The translations under genes were made by a program, and so were the position numbers. This document shows, piece by piece, positions 8,994 to 16,601 of a stretch of 64,000 nucleotides of DNA. The stretch spans positions 15,451 to 79,450 of the forward strand of contig JBLMYA010000026.1 of NCBI GenBank assembly GCA_050258035.1, given 5' to 3'. The stretch's first letter is position 1. Every line of letters starts with the position of its first letter. The DNA is from DATBLE01 sp050258035 (GTDB lineage: Bacteria > Actinomycetota > Thermoleophilia > Gaiellales > Gaiellaceae). A model generated the notes under the pieces. That model was not told the origin of the DNA and searched no databases. It was given only the letters and a program-made list of their open reading frames with translations.

Positions 8994-11080
8994 CGCCGCG
9001 CGCGGCCGCTGAACGGCAGGTACGCCTCGGCTGCGAGCGCCGCGATCCCGACCCGCGGCAGGTCGCGCCGCCGCTCGTAGACGACGAACCGCCGCTCCCA
9101 ACTCGGGAAGAACTTGCGGTTGAAGAGCAGCAGGTTGTCGAGCTGGAAACGGCCCTTGAGCGCCAGCAGCGCCTGCCGCTCCAGGCGCTCGACCCGCGAG
9201 AGCTCGGCCTGGGGAGTGAGCAGCGCCGCGAAGGGTGCGAAGTTCAGCGAGATCCGCGCATACCCGTGCGCCTGCGCCCACTCGACCGTCTCCACCACGA
9301 GCCACTCGTTGAACCCGTTCGGCGTCGTCCGCAGCCGGGGCATCGACGAGAGCGACAGAGCCGATCCCGGCTGGGAGACAGCGAAGTGGAGGAATCCCTC
9401 GGGCTCGCCGCCGGGGCCCCGACCGATCACGAAGAGCGCATCCCGGTCCTCGAGCCTGAACAGCGCGTCGAGGGCCATCGCGAAGCCGCGGGACGGCGCC
9501 GAGCCTCGCCACTCGCGCGCGATCGACTCCAGTCGCCGACGGAGGTCGGGCCCGATCGCGCGTGGGTGGAGCGCCTCCGCCGTGTAGCCGGCCGCCGCCA
9601 GCCGGTGCACCGACTGCCGGACCTTGCGGATCGGCCGTCCGTCGAGCGAGAAGGATGCGACCTCGAGCACCGCCTCGTCGCCGTGGTAGAGGGCGTGCAG
9701 TCCGTGCCCCCTGTAGACATCGAGGCAGCGCTCGCTGGCACCGAGGATGACGATCCGCCAGTCGCGTTCGCGGGCGAAGGCGATGAACCGCGTGACGAGA
9801 CGGTCGAACTCGTGGGGCGGGCCGATGGGATCGCCGGAGACCACCGCGACCCCACCGACCACGCGGTAGGCGAGGAAGGCATGCTCGTCCTCGCTGAAGA
9901 AGTACGACTTGTCGGCCCGCAGGGCGAAGGGAGCGAGCGTGTCCGCCCCCCAGGCGGCGACCAGCGCCCGCGCCGCCTCTCGCTCGCGCTCCTCGGTGCG
10001 GTGCCGGTACCGCCATGGAGCGAGCCACGCGGTCAGAAGCCAGGCCGCGGCGGCGAGCCCGAGGATGAAGATCGAGATCGGGAACCATTCGCCGAACACG
10101 TCCCCGACGTGCGTGGAGCCCCCGAGCGAGAGACCGGCCAGGGAGCGGCTCGTCTCGCGCACGGCGAAGGCGAAGGTGTACGGCTGGTCGGCGGAGATCC
10201 GGTTGATCCAGAGAGCGGCCGCGCCGTAGGCGTAGATCGTCGCGACCGCGAGCGCCCCGCGGCCGAGCAGGAGCGGCGGGGTCGTCGGGTCGCCCGGCGC
10301 GTCGAAGTCCTGCCGTCGCGCGACGAGGGCGACGGCCACGAGGGCGGCGAAGGCGGCCCCGCCGTCGAAGCCGTGCAGCACGTGGAGCGCGGCCAGGACG
10401 ACGAGCAGGGCGACCGCGAGCCGGTGTGCCCGGCGCTTCCTCCGGGCGAGGCCGCGTGCGACCAGGACGAGGCCGAGGCCGAGAGGTGCGACGAGCGCGC
10501 TGGCGATCGGGTGGACGCGCTCGGGCGCGAGCGCCTGGAGGAGCGTGTCCGACCGCTCGGGAAGCACCGCGTCGAGCACGCCGACCAGACCGGTGACTGC
10601 CACCGCCACAGCGAGCACGAACGGAGCCCGCGGGCTCGAGGTCGCCCTCGGACGGCCGAGCAGCGCTCCCCCGAGGCCCGCGAGCGCGGCCGGCAGGTAG
10701 ACGGCGCGCAGGGACGCCGCAGCCGTGAACGCCTCGTGCGCCTGGATCTGGCGGACGGTGAGCAGGGCGACGCCGACCGCCAGGTAGCCCCAGAGTCCGA
10801 CGCCGAGCGTGAGCACGAGCGCGGCGGTCAGACGCTCGGCACCGACCGCGCGGCTGATGAGCCCGAGCAGCAGCCCGGCGGCGAGCCAGACGGCTACGAA
10901 CAGGACGAGCGAGGTCGCGCCCCGTCGCGCCAGCTCGTCGAGCGGAAGCGCGTCTCCGACCCGCGGCCGGAAGTTCCCCACCGGCCGCAGCAGGTAGAGC
11001 CAGCCGGTGGCGGCGACCACGACCGCGAGCCCCGCGAGCAGCGCAGCGGCCAGGCTCCCCGTCCGGAGCGCCGCCCTCAT
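8990..11080 (-). CDS. MprF-like membrane protein with phosphatidylglycerol lysyltransferase domain (DUF2156)
   Basis: 696 aa. The first about 350 residues hold roughly ten membrane helices; the soluble C-terminal half (about 365-690) matches the DUF2156/MprF GNAT-like catalytic domain. Visible segments are DKSYFFSEDEHAFLAYRVVGG, GDPIGP, RQSVHRL, GFNEWLVVETVEWAQ and LFNRKFFPSWERRFVVYE. MprF enzymes transfer Lys or Ala from aminoacyl-tRNA to phosphatidylglycerol and flip the product, lowering surface negative charge. The start ATG at 11080 overlaps the TGA of the esterase upstream (ATGA). No lysyl-tRNA synthetase domain is fused, unlike mycobacterial LysX. The amino acid used is not predictable here. 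Confidence 0.85.
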   Translation of the reverse strand: MRAALRTGSLAAALLAGLAVVVAATGWLYLLRPVGNFRPRVGDALPLDELARRGATSLVLFVAVWLAAGLLLGLISRAVGAERLTAALVLTLGVGLWGYLAVGVALLTVRQIQAHEAFTAAASLRAVYLPAALAGLGGALLGRPRATSSPRAPFVLAVAVAVTGLVGVLDAVLPERSDTLLQALAPERVHPIASALVAPLGLGLVLVARGLARRKRRAHRLAVALLVVLAALHVLHGFDGGAAFAALVAVALVARRQDFDAPGDPTTPPLLLGRGALAVATIYAYGAAALWINRISADQPYTFAFAVRETSRSLAGLSLGGSTHVGDVFGEWFPISIFILGLAAAAWLLTAWLAPWRYRHRTEEREREAARALVAAWGADTLAPFALRADKSYFFSEDEHAFLAYRVVGGVAVVSGDPIGPPHEFDRLVTRFIAFARERDWRIVILGASERCLDVYRGHGLHALYHGDEAVLEVASFSLDGRPIRKVRQSVHRLAAAGYTAEALHPRAIGPDLRRRLESIAREWRGSAPSRGFAMALDALFRLEDRDALFVIGRGPGGEPEGFLHFAVSQPGSALSLSSMPRLRTTPNGFNEWLVVETVEWAQAHGYARISLNFAPFAALLTPQAELSRVERLERQALLALKGRFQLDNLLLFNRKFFPSWERRFVVYERRRDLPRVGIAALAAEAYLPFSGRARR

Positions 11081-12030
11081 GTCAGATGCCTCGCGGCGGC
11101 GAGGAGCGCGACGGCGGCGTTGCCGCGCCAGAGCGCCCAGGTGTGCCCGCCGCGCCGGACGAAGAAGCGGTAGGGGATGTGGAGCCGGGCGAGCTCGGCG
11201 GCGAACTGCTCGTTCTGGCCGAGCAGGCGGTCGTCCGAGCCGGAGTAGAACCAGAAGCGCGTCCCGGCGTCGCGCAGCGCAGGCGCGGCGTGTCCCAGCT
11301 GGAGAAGCGGGCTGTTCGCCCTGAGCCGCGCCCGGTCGTGCCCGAAGATCGACCGGATCGGGTCGGCCCGCTCGTAGCCCGACCAGCTCTCGACCACCCG
11401 GAACTCGCGAGGGTGGTGCAGGGCGATGTCGATCGCTCCGTATCCCCCCTCGGACAGTCCACCGATCGCCCGGGCGGTGCCGCTCGGGATCGTCCGGAAG
11501 CGGGAGTCGACCGCCCGGACGAGGTCGCGCGAGACGAACGTCGCCCAGCCCTCGTGGGGCCGGACGCCGTCCACCCACTCCTCGTCGGTGAACGTCCCCG
11601 TCGACCCGAACGGCATGACCAGGATCACCGGACGGATGCGGCGTCGGGCGACGAGGACGTCCTCGACCACGCCCATCCGGACGGTCTGGAGGAAGGCGCC
11701 GGGGCGGCCGGGGAAGCCGTGCAGCAGGTAGAGAACCGGATACCTCCGTCGCGGTGAGGTCGAGTAGCCCGGCGGGAGGTAGACGTCGACCGGCTGGCTG
11801 CGGCCGCCGAGCGCCGCGCTCGCCACGTAGATCCGCTCGGCCGAGCCCCTCGCCGAGACGAACGCCGGGTCGCTCGGCGGCGGGAACCCCCGGTAGAGCC
11901 AGAAACCCCGCGCGTAGCGGTAGACGCCGACCGCGCCGACCGCGAGGAAGACCCCGATGAGGCCGGCGGCGACTGCTGCCGGGCCCAGCCTCGCCCTGCT
12001 GTCGACGGTCTCTGCGCCTGGGCCCGCCAT
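11077..12030 (-). CDS. Membrane-anchored esterase of the esterase D/antigen-85-like family
   Basis: 317 aa. It has one N-terminal membrane anchor (about 16-36) and an extracellular alpha/beta-hydrolase domain. Motifs are YLPPGYSTSPRRRYPVLYLLHG (84-105), the nucleophile elbow GGLSEGGYG with Ser193, a SGSDD acid loop and RRGGHTWALW with the catalytic His near 295. The family includes S-formylglutathione hydrolases, enterochelin esterases and mycolyltransferases. Its 4-nt overlap with the MprF-like gene suggests a substrate connected with aminoacyl-phospholipids, as for the alanyl-PG hydrolase encoded beside the synthase gene in Pseudomonas aeruginosa; that role is inference. Two paralogues follow divergently. 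Confidence 0.87.
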   Translation of the reverse strand: MAGPGAETVDSRARLGPAAVAAGLIGVFLAVGAVGVYRYARGFWLYRGFPPPSDPAFVSARGSAERIYVASAALGGRSQPVDVYLPPGYSTSPRRRYPVLYLLHGFPGRPGAFLQTVRMGVVEDVLVARRRIRPVILVMPFGSTGTFTDEEWVDGVRPHEGWATFVSRDLVRAVDSRFRTIPSGTARAIGGLSEGGYGAIDIALHHPREFRVVESWSGYERADPIRSIFGHDRARLRANSPLLQLGHAAPALRDAGTRFWFYSGSDDRLLGQNEQFAAELARLHIPYRFFVRRGGHTWALWRGNAAVALLAAARHLT

Positions 12031-12061
12031 TGCTTCCTGCAGACCGTTATAGGGCCGCCGC

Positions 12062-12109
12062 GTTAATCCGGGGTTACGCCGCGTTAAGCGTCGGAGAAGA
12101 TCCGGTTAC
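12062..12109. promoter_or_regulatory. Phased GTTAA/GTTAC direct repeats in a divergent promoter region
   Basis: GTTAA or GTTAC occurs at 12062, 12073, 12083 and 12105, i.e. at spacings of 11, 10 and 22 bases, all on one face of the helix. The decamer GCCGCGTTAA occurs exactly twice (12057-12066, 12078-12087). It sits between the divergent esterase genes. Such phased direct repeats are typical of OmpR/PhoP-type response-regulator sites. Confidence 0.5.
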
Positions 12110-12139
12110 GGGACGACGACGACCGGTATCACGTCCAGG

Positions 12140-12949
12140 GTGTTCGCGGAAGCAGCCGCCGCGCTCGCGCTCTCGGTCGGCGCGCGCGGGTTGATACGGG
12201 AGGCGTCGTTTCGGTCACAGGCCCTCCGAGGGACGCTTCCCTTCGCCGTCTACGAGCCGCCCGGCTACTCGACCTCGCCGCGACGCAGGTATCCGGTTCT
12301 CTACTTCCTCCACGGTCTGCCCGCCTCGCCGTACGCCTACCGGGGGGTCGGCTTCATCACGTCCGCGCTCGACACGCTCGGCCGGCCGGCGATCGTGATC
12401 GCGCCTCGGGGCGCCCGCGACGGCGACAGCGATCCGGAGTACCTCGACTGGGGGACCGGTCGGAACTGGGAGACGGCGATCGCGACCGAGCTGCCCCGGT
12501 ACGTCGACTCCCACTACAGGACGATCCGCGATCGCCGCGGCCGGGCGCTGGTCGGGCTGTCCGCAGGCGGTTACGGCGCGGTGCTGCTGGCGATGCACCA
12601 CCTGGACGACTTCTCGGTGATCGAGTCCTGGAGCGGGTACTTCCGGCCGACCAACCCGGCCGGAACGGCGGTGATCCCGCACACGCCGGCCCAGAGCGTT
12701 CACACGCTGGTCCCGCAGCTCCGGGCCGACGAGCGCAGACGGCCGACCTTCTTCGCCTTCTACGTCGGCGCCGGAGACAAGCGCTTCCGGGCGGAGAACG
12801 AGGCGCTCGACAGGGAGCTCGGGGCCGCCGGCGTCCAGCACGTGTTCCGCATCTACCCCGGCGCGCACGACCAGTCCGTGTGGCGCGCACACGCGCGGGC
12901 GTGGCTGTCGCTCGCGCTGGAGCACCTGCGGCCGTCGGCCGACGGATGA
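12140..12949 (+). CDS. Esterase paralogue 2 (esterase D/antigen-85-like)
   Basis: 269 aa from GTG at 12140. EPPGYSTSPRRRYPVLYFLHG (39-59) is nearly identical to the divergent paralogue upstream. Catalytic parts are the nucleophile Ser141 in LVGLSAGGYGAV, an acidic residue in the VGAGDKRF loop and His in YPGAHDQSVW. It lacks a convincing signal peptide from this start (FAEAAAALALSVGARG is short), so the true start may be slightly upstream or it may be exported otherwise. The TGA overlaps the ATG of the third esterase (ATGA), indicating coupled translation and a recent local duplication. Confidence 0.82.
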   Translation: MFAEAAAALALSVGARGLIREASFRSQALRGTLPFAVYEPPGYSTSPRRRYPVLYFLHGLPASPYAYRGVGFITSALDTLGRPAIVIAPRGARDGDSDPEYLDWGTGRNWETAIATELPRYVDSHYRTIRDRRGRALVGLSAGGYGAVLLAMHHLDDFSVIESWSGYFRPTNPAGTAVIPHTPAQSVHTLVPQLRADERRRPTFFAFYVGAGDKRFRAENEALDRELGAAGVQHVFRIYPGAHDQSVWRAHARAWLSLALEHLRPSADG

Positions 12950-13851
12950 CGGGCCGGGTCGTCACAGCGCTCGCCGCGCTCGCGCTGACCAGCGGCGGGC
13001 CCGCTGCCGCCGGCGCGCCGCCCGGGTTCCACCCGATCGCGACCGGACCTGACGGCGGCCTCGTCGTCCAGGGGTGGATCCGGAACTCGGTCGAGCCGCG
13101 CTTCTTCCGTCCCACGGTGGTCTACCTCCCGCCGGGCTACGACCCGGCGCGCCGCTACCCGGTGCTGTACCTGCTCCAGGGCTTCCCGGGGTCGCCCTAC
13201 CAGTTCGTCGACGGAATCGACCTGCCGGGCTACGCCGACCCGCGCATCGCCGCCGGCACCCTGCCGCCGTTCATCGCGGTCGTCCCTCCGGCCGGGATCG
13301 ACGCGTACCACGGCGACTGGACCGGCGTCTGGGAGCAGTACCTCGTCCACGACGTCGTTCCCTGGGCCGACGCGAATCTGCCGACGATCGCGGCGCGGCG
13401 GGGACGTGTGCTCGCAGGCCTGTCCGCCGGCGGTTACGGCGCCGTCGACATCGGCCTGCGCCATCCGGGCCTGTTCGCCACGCTGGAGGCCTGGAGCGGC
13501 TACTTCCACCCGCTCCGCGCCGGCGCGCTGGTCGACGCGGACGCAACCCAGCGGCAGGCCCACGACCCGAGCCTGCTCGCCCGTCTCGAGTCTCGCCTCC
13601 TCCATCGGCTGGGGACGCGTTTCTTCCTCTCCTCGGGAACGATCCACGATCGGCAGACGGCCGCTGCGACGAAGACGTTCTCGGCCGAGCTGCGGACGCT
13701 CCGCCTCCCCCACCGCCTCTGGCTCGCTCCGGGAGGCCACGACGGCCGTCTCTGGCGGTCCCAGCTCCCGGCGGCACTCGCGTACGCGTTCCCGACCGAG
13801 AACCTAGACTCCACGGCGTGGACTTCGAGCTCACCGACGAGCAGCGGCTGA
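12946..13851 (+). CDS. Secreted esterase paralogue 3
   Basis: 301 aa from the ATG at 12946, which overlaps the previous stop. A signal peptide covers about residues 1-23. The alpha/beta-hydrolase core has YLPPGYDPARRYPVLYLLQG (60-79), nucleophile Ser160 in LAGLSAGGYGAVDIG, and the late His in APGGHDGRLWR. Residues RRYPVLYLL and SAGGYGAVDIGLRHP are closest to the anchored esterase. The C-terminus runs 34 bases into the following acyl-CoA dehydrogenase in a different frame and its last about 15 residues are Ser/Thr-rich and unconserved, so the original stop may have been lost. Confidence 0.82.
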   Translation: MTGRVVTALAALALTSGGPAAAGAPPGFHPIATGPDGGLVVQGWIRNSVEPRFFRPTVVYLPPGYDPARRYPVLYLLQGFPGSPYQFVDGIDLPGYADPRIAAGTLPPFIAVVPPAGIDAYHGDWTGVWEQYLVHDVVPWADANLPTIAARRGRVLAGLSAGGYGAVDIGLRHPGLFATLEAWSGYFHPLRAGALVDADATQRQAHDPSLLARLESRLLHRLGTRFFLSSGTIHDRQTAAATKTFSAELRTLRLPHRLWLAPGGHDGRLWRSQLPAALAYAFPTENLDSTAWTSSSPTSSG

Positions 13852-15035
13852 TCCAGGACACCGTCCGCGCCTTCGTCGACGAGCGCGTCCTCCCGGTCGC
13901 GGTCCAGAACGACATCGAGCACAAGCTCGACCTCGAGCTGATCGACGGGATGGCCGAGCTCGGGATCCTCGGGATCGTGATCCCCGAGCAGTACGGCGGC
14001 GCAGGGCTCGACTTCGTCTCCGAGGCGCTCGCCTGCGAGGAGATCGAGCGCGGCGAGTCGGCTTTCCGGACGCTCGTCTCCGTCCACATCGGGCTGAACT
14101 CGCTCTCGCTGCTCCGGTACGGGAGCGAGGAGCAGAAGCAGCGCTACCTGGTGCCGCAGGCGAAAGGCGAGAAGCTGGGCTGCTTCGGGCTGACCGAGCC
14201 GGGTGCCGGCTCCGACGTCGCCGCGATGCGGACGAGCGCGCGGCGGGAGGGCGACACGTACGTCCTGAACGGCCAGAAGAACTGGATCTCGTACGCGACC
14301 GTCGCCGACCACCAGCTCGTCGTCGCGAAGACCGACCCGGAGGCGGGCCACAAGGGCATGACGGCGTTCATCGTCGAGCGCGGGTGGCCGGGCGTCACGA
14401 CCCGGGAGACCGAGAACAAGCTGGGCGTCTGGGCCGGCTCGACCGGCGAGCTCTTCTTCGAGAACGTCGAGGTGCCGGCCGAGAACCGCCTCGGCGACGA
14501 GGGGCAGGGCTTCGAGGTCGCGATGCACTCGCTCGACCACGGGCGCTTCACCGTCGCCGCGGGAGCGTGCGGCGTGATCCGTGCGTGCCTGGAGCGCTCG
14601 GTCGAGTACGCGCGGGAGCGGGAGACCTTCGGCCGGCCGATCGGCCGCTACCAGTTCGTCCAGGACATGATCGCGAAGATGGTGCTCGGCTACGAGACGT
14701 CGAAGCTGCTCGTCATGCAGGCGGCCTGGATGAAGGACGAGGGCAAGCGCTCGACGCGGGAGACGTCACTGGCCAAGTGGCACTCGACCGAATCCGCCCT
14801 GGACGCCGCCAACATGGCGATCCAGGTGCACGGCTCGTACGGCTACTCGGCCGAGTACGGGCTCGAGCGGTACTTCCGGAACGCCCGCGCGCCGGTCATC
14901 TACGAGGGCACGACCCAGATCCACAAGATGATGCAGGCCGAGCACGCGCTCGGCTACCGCCGCCTCAACGGCCACACGGGCGAGATGTCGCCGCTCGTCT
15001 CCTGGTCGCCGCCGGCCGAGCTCGCGCGAACCTAG
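13818..15035 (+). CDS. Acyl-CoA dehydrogenase (glutaryl/short-chain type)
   Basis: 405 aa from GTG at 13818, where homology starts at once (FELTDEQRLIQDTVRAFV). Motifs: FGLTEPGAGSDVAAMRT, LNGQKNWISYA, QVHGSYGYSAEYGLERYFRNAR and IYEGTTQIHKMM with Glu363 as the probable catalytic base. It oxidises an acyl-CoA with FAD and ETF. It differs clearly from the dehydrogenase at 6881-8068 and has no copy of that gene's palindrome upstream. It overlaps the third esterase by 34 bases, so it may be read from the esterase promoter; the metabolic link is unclear. Confidence 0.92.
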   Translation: MDFELTDEQRLIQDTVRAFVDERVLPVAVQNDIEHKLDLELIDGMAELGILGIVIPEQYGGAGLDFVSEALACEEIERGESAFRTLVSVHIGLNSLSLLRYGSEEQKQRYLVPQAKGEKLGCFGLTEPGAGSDVAAMRTSARREGDTYVLNGQKNWISYATVADHQLVVAKTDPEAGHKGMTAFIVERGWPGVTTRETENKLGVWAGSTGELFFENVEVPAENRLGDEGQGFEVAMHSLDHGRFTVAAGACGVIRACLERSVEYARERETFGRPIGRYQFVQDMIAKMVLGYETSKLLVMQAAWMKDEGKRSTRETSLAKWHSTESALDAANMAIQVHGSYGYSAEYGLERYFRNARAPVIYEGTTQIHKMMQAEHALGYRRLNGHTGEMSPLVSWSPPAELART

Positions 15036-15037
15036 CG

Positions 15038-15195
15038 CTACTCCTCGCCGTGGAAGTAGTCGAGCTCGGCGTTCTCGTCGAGGATCTTGCGGATCCCTGT
15101 CCCCCAGAGACCGACCTGCAGATGCCTCCACTGCCACCCCGGCCGGTCGCGTCCGCGTCGCCGAAGAGATTGACGTGCTCGGCCCGATCGCTCAT
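15038..15195 (-). pseudogene. Remnant of a third tandem cupin gene (internal deletion plus frameshift)
   Basis: ATG at 15195 overlaps the stop of the cupin upstream (ATGA) and begins MSDRAEHVNLFGDADATG, which lines up with the N-termini of the two intact cupins (VANLFDVET, RRFNLIADE). In another frame the end reads VGLWGTGIRKILDENAELDYFHGEE, five residues at a time matching the cupin C-termini (PGPWGT...AVDYWEGE). The span is 158 bases, not a multiple of three, and about 100 central residues including the metal site are missing. It therefore looks like a decayed or mis-assembled copy. Confidence 0.7.
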
Positions 15196-15650
15196 GTCTC
15201 GCCCTCCCAGTAGTCCACCGCGTCGCCGGCGCGGAAGAGCTTTCCGGGCGGCCAGACGCCGATCTTGTCGGAGTCGGGATAGACCGCCACCGCCGGCTCG
15301 TTCCTGGTCGAGAAGATCACGATCCGGGCCGGTTCTCGATACCGGTTCGACGCCTTGTGCGCACCCTCCGGCCCGGCCGGGAAGCAGACGACGTCGCCCC
15401 GGGCGAGCTCCTCCTCTCCCGCCGGGGTTCGCACCGTCGGGCGGCCCTCGAGGACGAGCAGCCATTCCTCGTCGCCCGCCTCCCAGTGGTAGGGGCACAC
15501 GCTCTGGCCCTCGGCCAGCACGTAGACGCTCGCCCCGAGCCGGGCGCCGCCCACGAGCGGGCCGACGCGCGCGTACGGCGTTTCGTAGCCATCCGGGTCG
15601 TCACCGTCCCGGGCCGTCTCGACGTCGAACAGGTTGGCAACCGGCCTCAC
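15192..15650 (-). CDS. Cupin-domain protein B
   Basis: 152 aa, GTG start at 15650 overlapping the stop of cupin A (GTGA). The single cupin_2 barrel shows CPYHWEAGDEEWLLVLEGRPTV and RGDVVCFPAGPEGAHKASN, then IFSTRNEPAVAVYPDSDKIGVW and the end DYWEGE. The first metal His and the glutamates are present, but the usual second His after PYH is replaced (PYHW rather than PYHYH), so metal binding may differ from cupin A. Function is unknown; such proteins often bind small sugars or act as isomerases or sensors. It is about 45% alike to cupin A by eye. Confidence 0.85.
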   Translation of the reverse strand: MRPVANLFDVETARDGDDPDGYETPYARVGPLVGGARLGASVYVLAEGQSVCPYHWEAGDEEWLLVLEGRPTVRTPAGEEELARGDVVCFPAGPEGAHKASNRYREPARIVIFSTRNEPAVAVYPDSDKIGVWPPGKLFRAGDAVDYWEGET

Positions 15651-16117
15651 GGCTCTCCCTCCCAGTAGTCGACCGCCTCGGACCGGGGGAAATTGAGACG
15701 ATCCTCGTCGTGCGTCCCCCACGGCCCGGGACGCGTCCCCAGCTTGTCGCTGTCCGGGTACACGACCACGGCGGGCCAGACCTCCTCCGAGAGGATCAGC
15801 ACCCGGCCCGGCCCGTGGACCGTGTGGGCGCCCCCGGGCGATCCCGGGAAGCAGACGACGTCGCCGGCACGAAGCTGCTGCTCGCCGTGCTGCGTCCGGA
15901 CCGTCGGTGTCCCCGCGACGACCACGAGCCACTCCTCCACCCCGTGGTGGTAGTGGTACGGGCAGACGCGCTCGCCCTCCTCGAGCTCGTAGACCGCACC
16001 GCCGATCTTGTCACCGCCGATCGCCTCGTCGACCGCGACGGAGCGCTTCGGATACCCCGGGCGGTAGTGCTCGTCCTCGGCCTCGAGCTCGTCGGCGATC
16101 AGGTTGAAGCGACGCAC
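15647..16117 (-). CDS. Cupin-domain protein A
   Basis: 156 aa from the GTG at 16117 with GGGAGAA about 9 bases before it. The barrel has VCPYHYHHGVEEWLVVVAGTP (metal ligands His-x-His and Glu) and LRAGDVVCFPGSPGGAHTVHGPG (late His), then VYPDSDKLG and DYWEGEP at the end. It is the first of three tandem, overlapping cupin genes. No enzyme activity can be assigned from the motif. The divergent gene starts only 19 bases away, so the two promoters must overlap coding sequence or be leaderless. Confidence 0.85.
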   Translation of the reverse strand: MRRFNLIADELEAEDEHYRPGYPKRSVAVDEAIGGDKIGGAVYELEEGERVCPYHYHHGVEEWLVVVAGTPTVRTQHGEQQLRAGDVVCFPGSPGGAHTVHGPGRVLILSEEVWPAVVVYPDSDKLGTRPGPWGTHDEDRLNFPRSEAVDYWEGEP

Positions 16118-16136
16118 GCGACCTATTCTCCCGGAG

Positions 16137-16601
16137 ATGCTCGCCGCCGCGCTCCTTGCCCTCGCGCTCGCGCTCCCGCCACATGCGACCGTCGTCCCAG
16201 GGCACAGCTTCGCCGGCCTCGGGCTCGGCGCGACCGGCATGGAGATCGAGGCCGCCTGGGGCACGCGGTACGGCGTCTGCCGCGGCTGCCCGCGTCCGAC
16301 GTGGCTCTTCACCTACCGGCCGTTCCAGCCGCAGGGCGCCGCCGTCTCCTTTCGGGCGGGAGCGGCGGAGAGCTTCTACACGCTGCGGGCACCGGCCGGC
16401 TGGCACACGAATCGAGGGCTGAGGATCGGCGATCCCGAAGGAAGGGTGACGGCGCTGTACGGCGTCCTGCCGCGGGTCGAGTGCGGCACCTACTCGGCGC
16501 TCATCCTCCGCCGGGGGACCGTCGACACCGAGCTCTACGTCTACGCGGGCAAGGTGTGGGGCTTCGGCCTCAGCTCGGCTGGGGCTCTGCGTTGCCACTA
16601 G
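16137..16601 (+). CDS. Small secreted protein, unknown function
   Basis: 154 aa from the ATG at 16137. The first 17 residues (MLAAALLALALALPPHA) form a short signal peptide. The mature part has a CRGC pair and two more Cys near the end (ECGTYS, ALRCH), enough for two disulfides, and repeating aromatic/Gly strands such as GHSFAGLGLGATGMEIEAAWG. That motif resembles small secreted actinobacterial proteins in which 'G.SF.GL.LG.T..EV...WG' opens the domain; function is unknown. Its end overlaps the convergent MFS gene by 32 bases. Confidence 0.72.
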   Translation: MLAAALLALALALPPHATVVPGHSFAGLGLGATGMEIEAAWGTRYGVCRGCPRPTWLFTYRPFQPQGAAVSFRAGAAESFYTLRAPAGWHTNRGLRIGDPEGRVTALYGVLPRVECGTYSALILRRGTVDTELYVYAGKVWGFGLSSAGALRCH

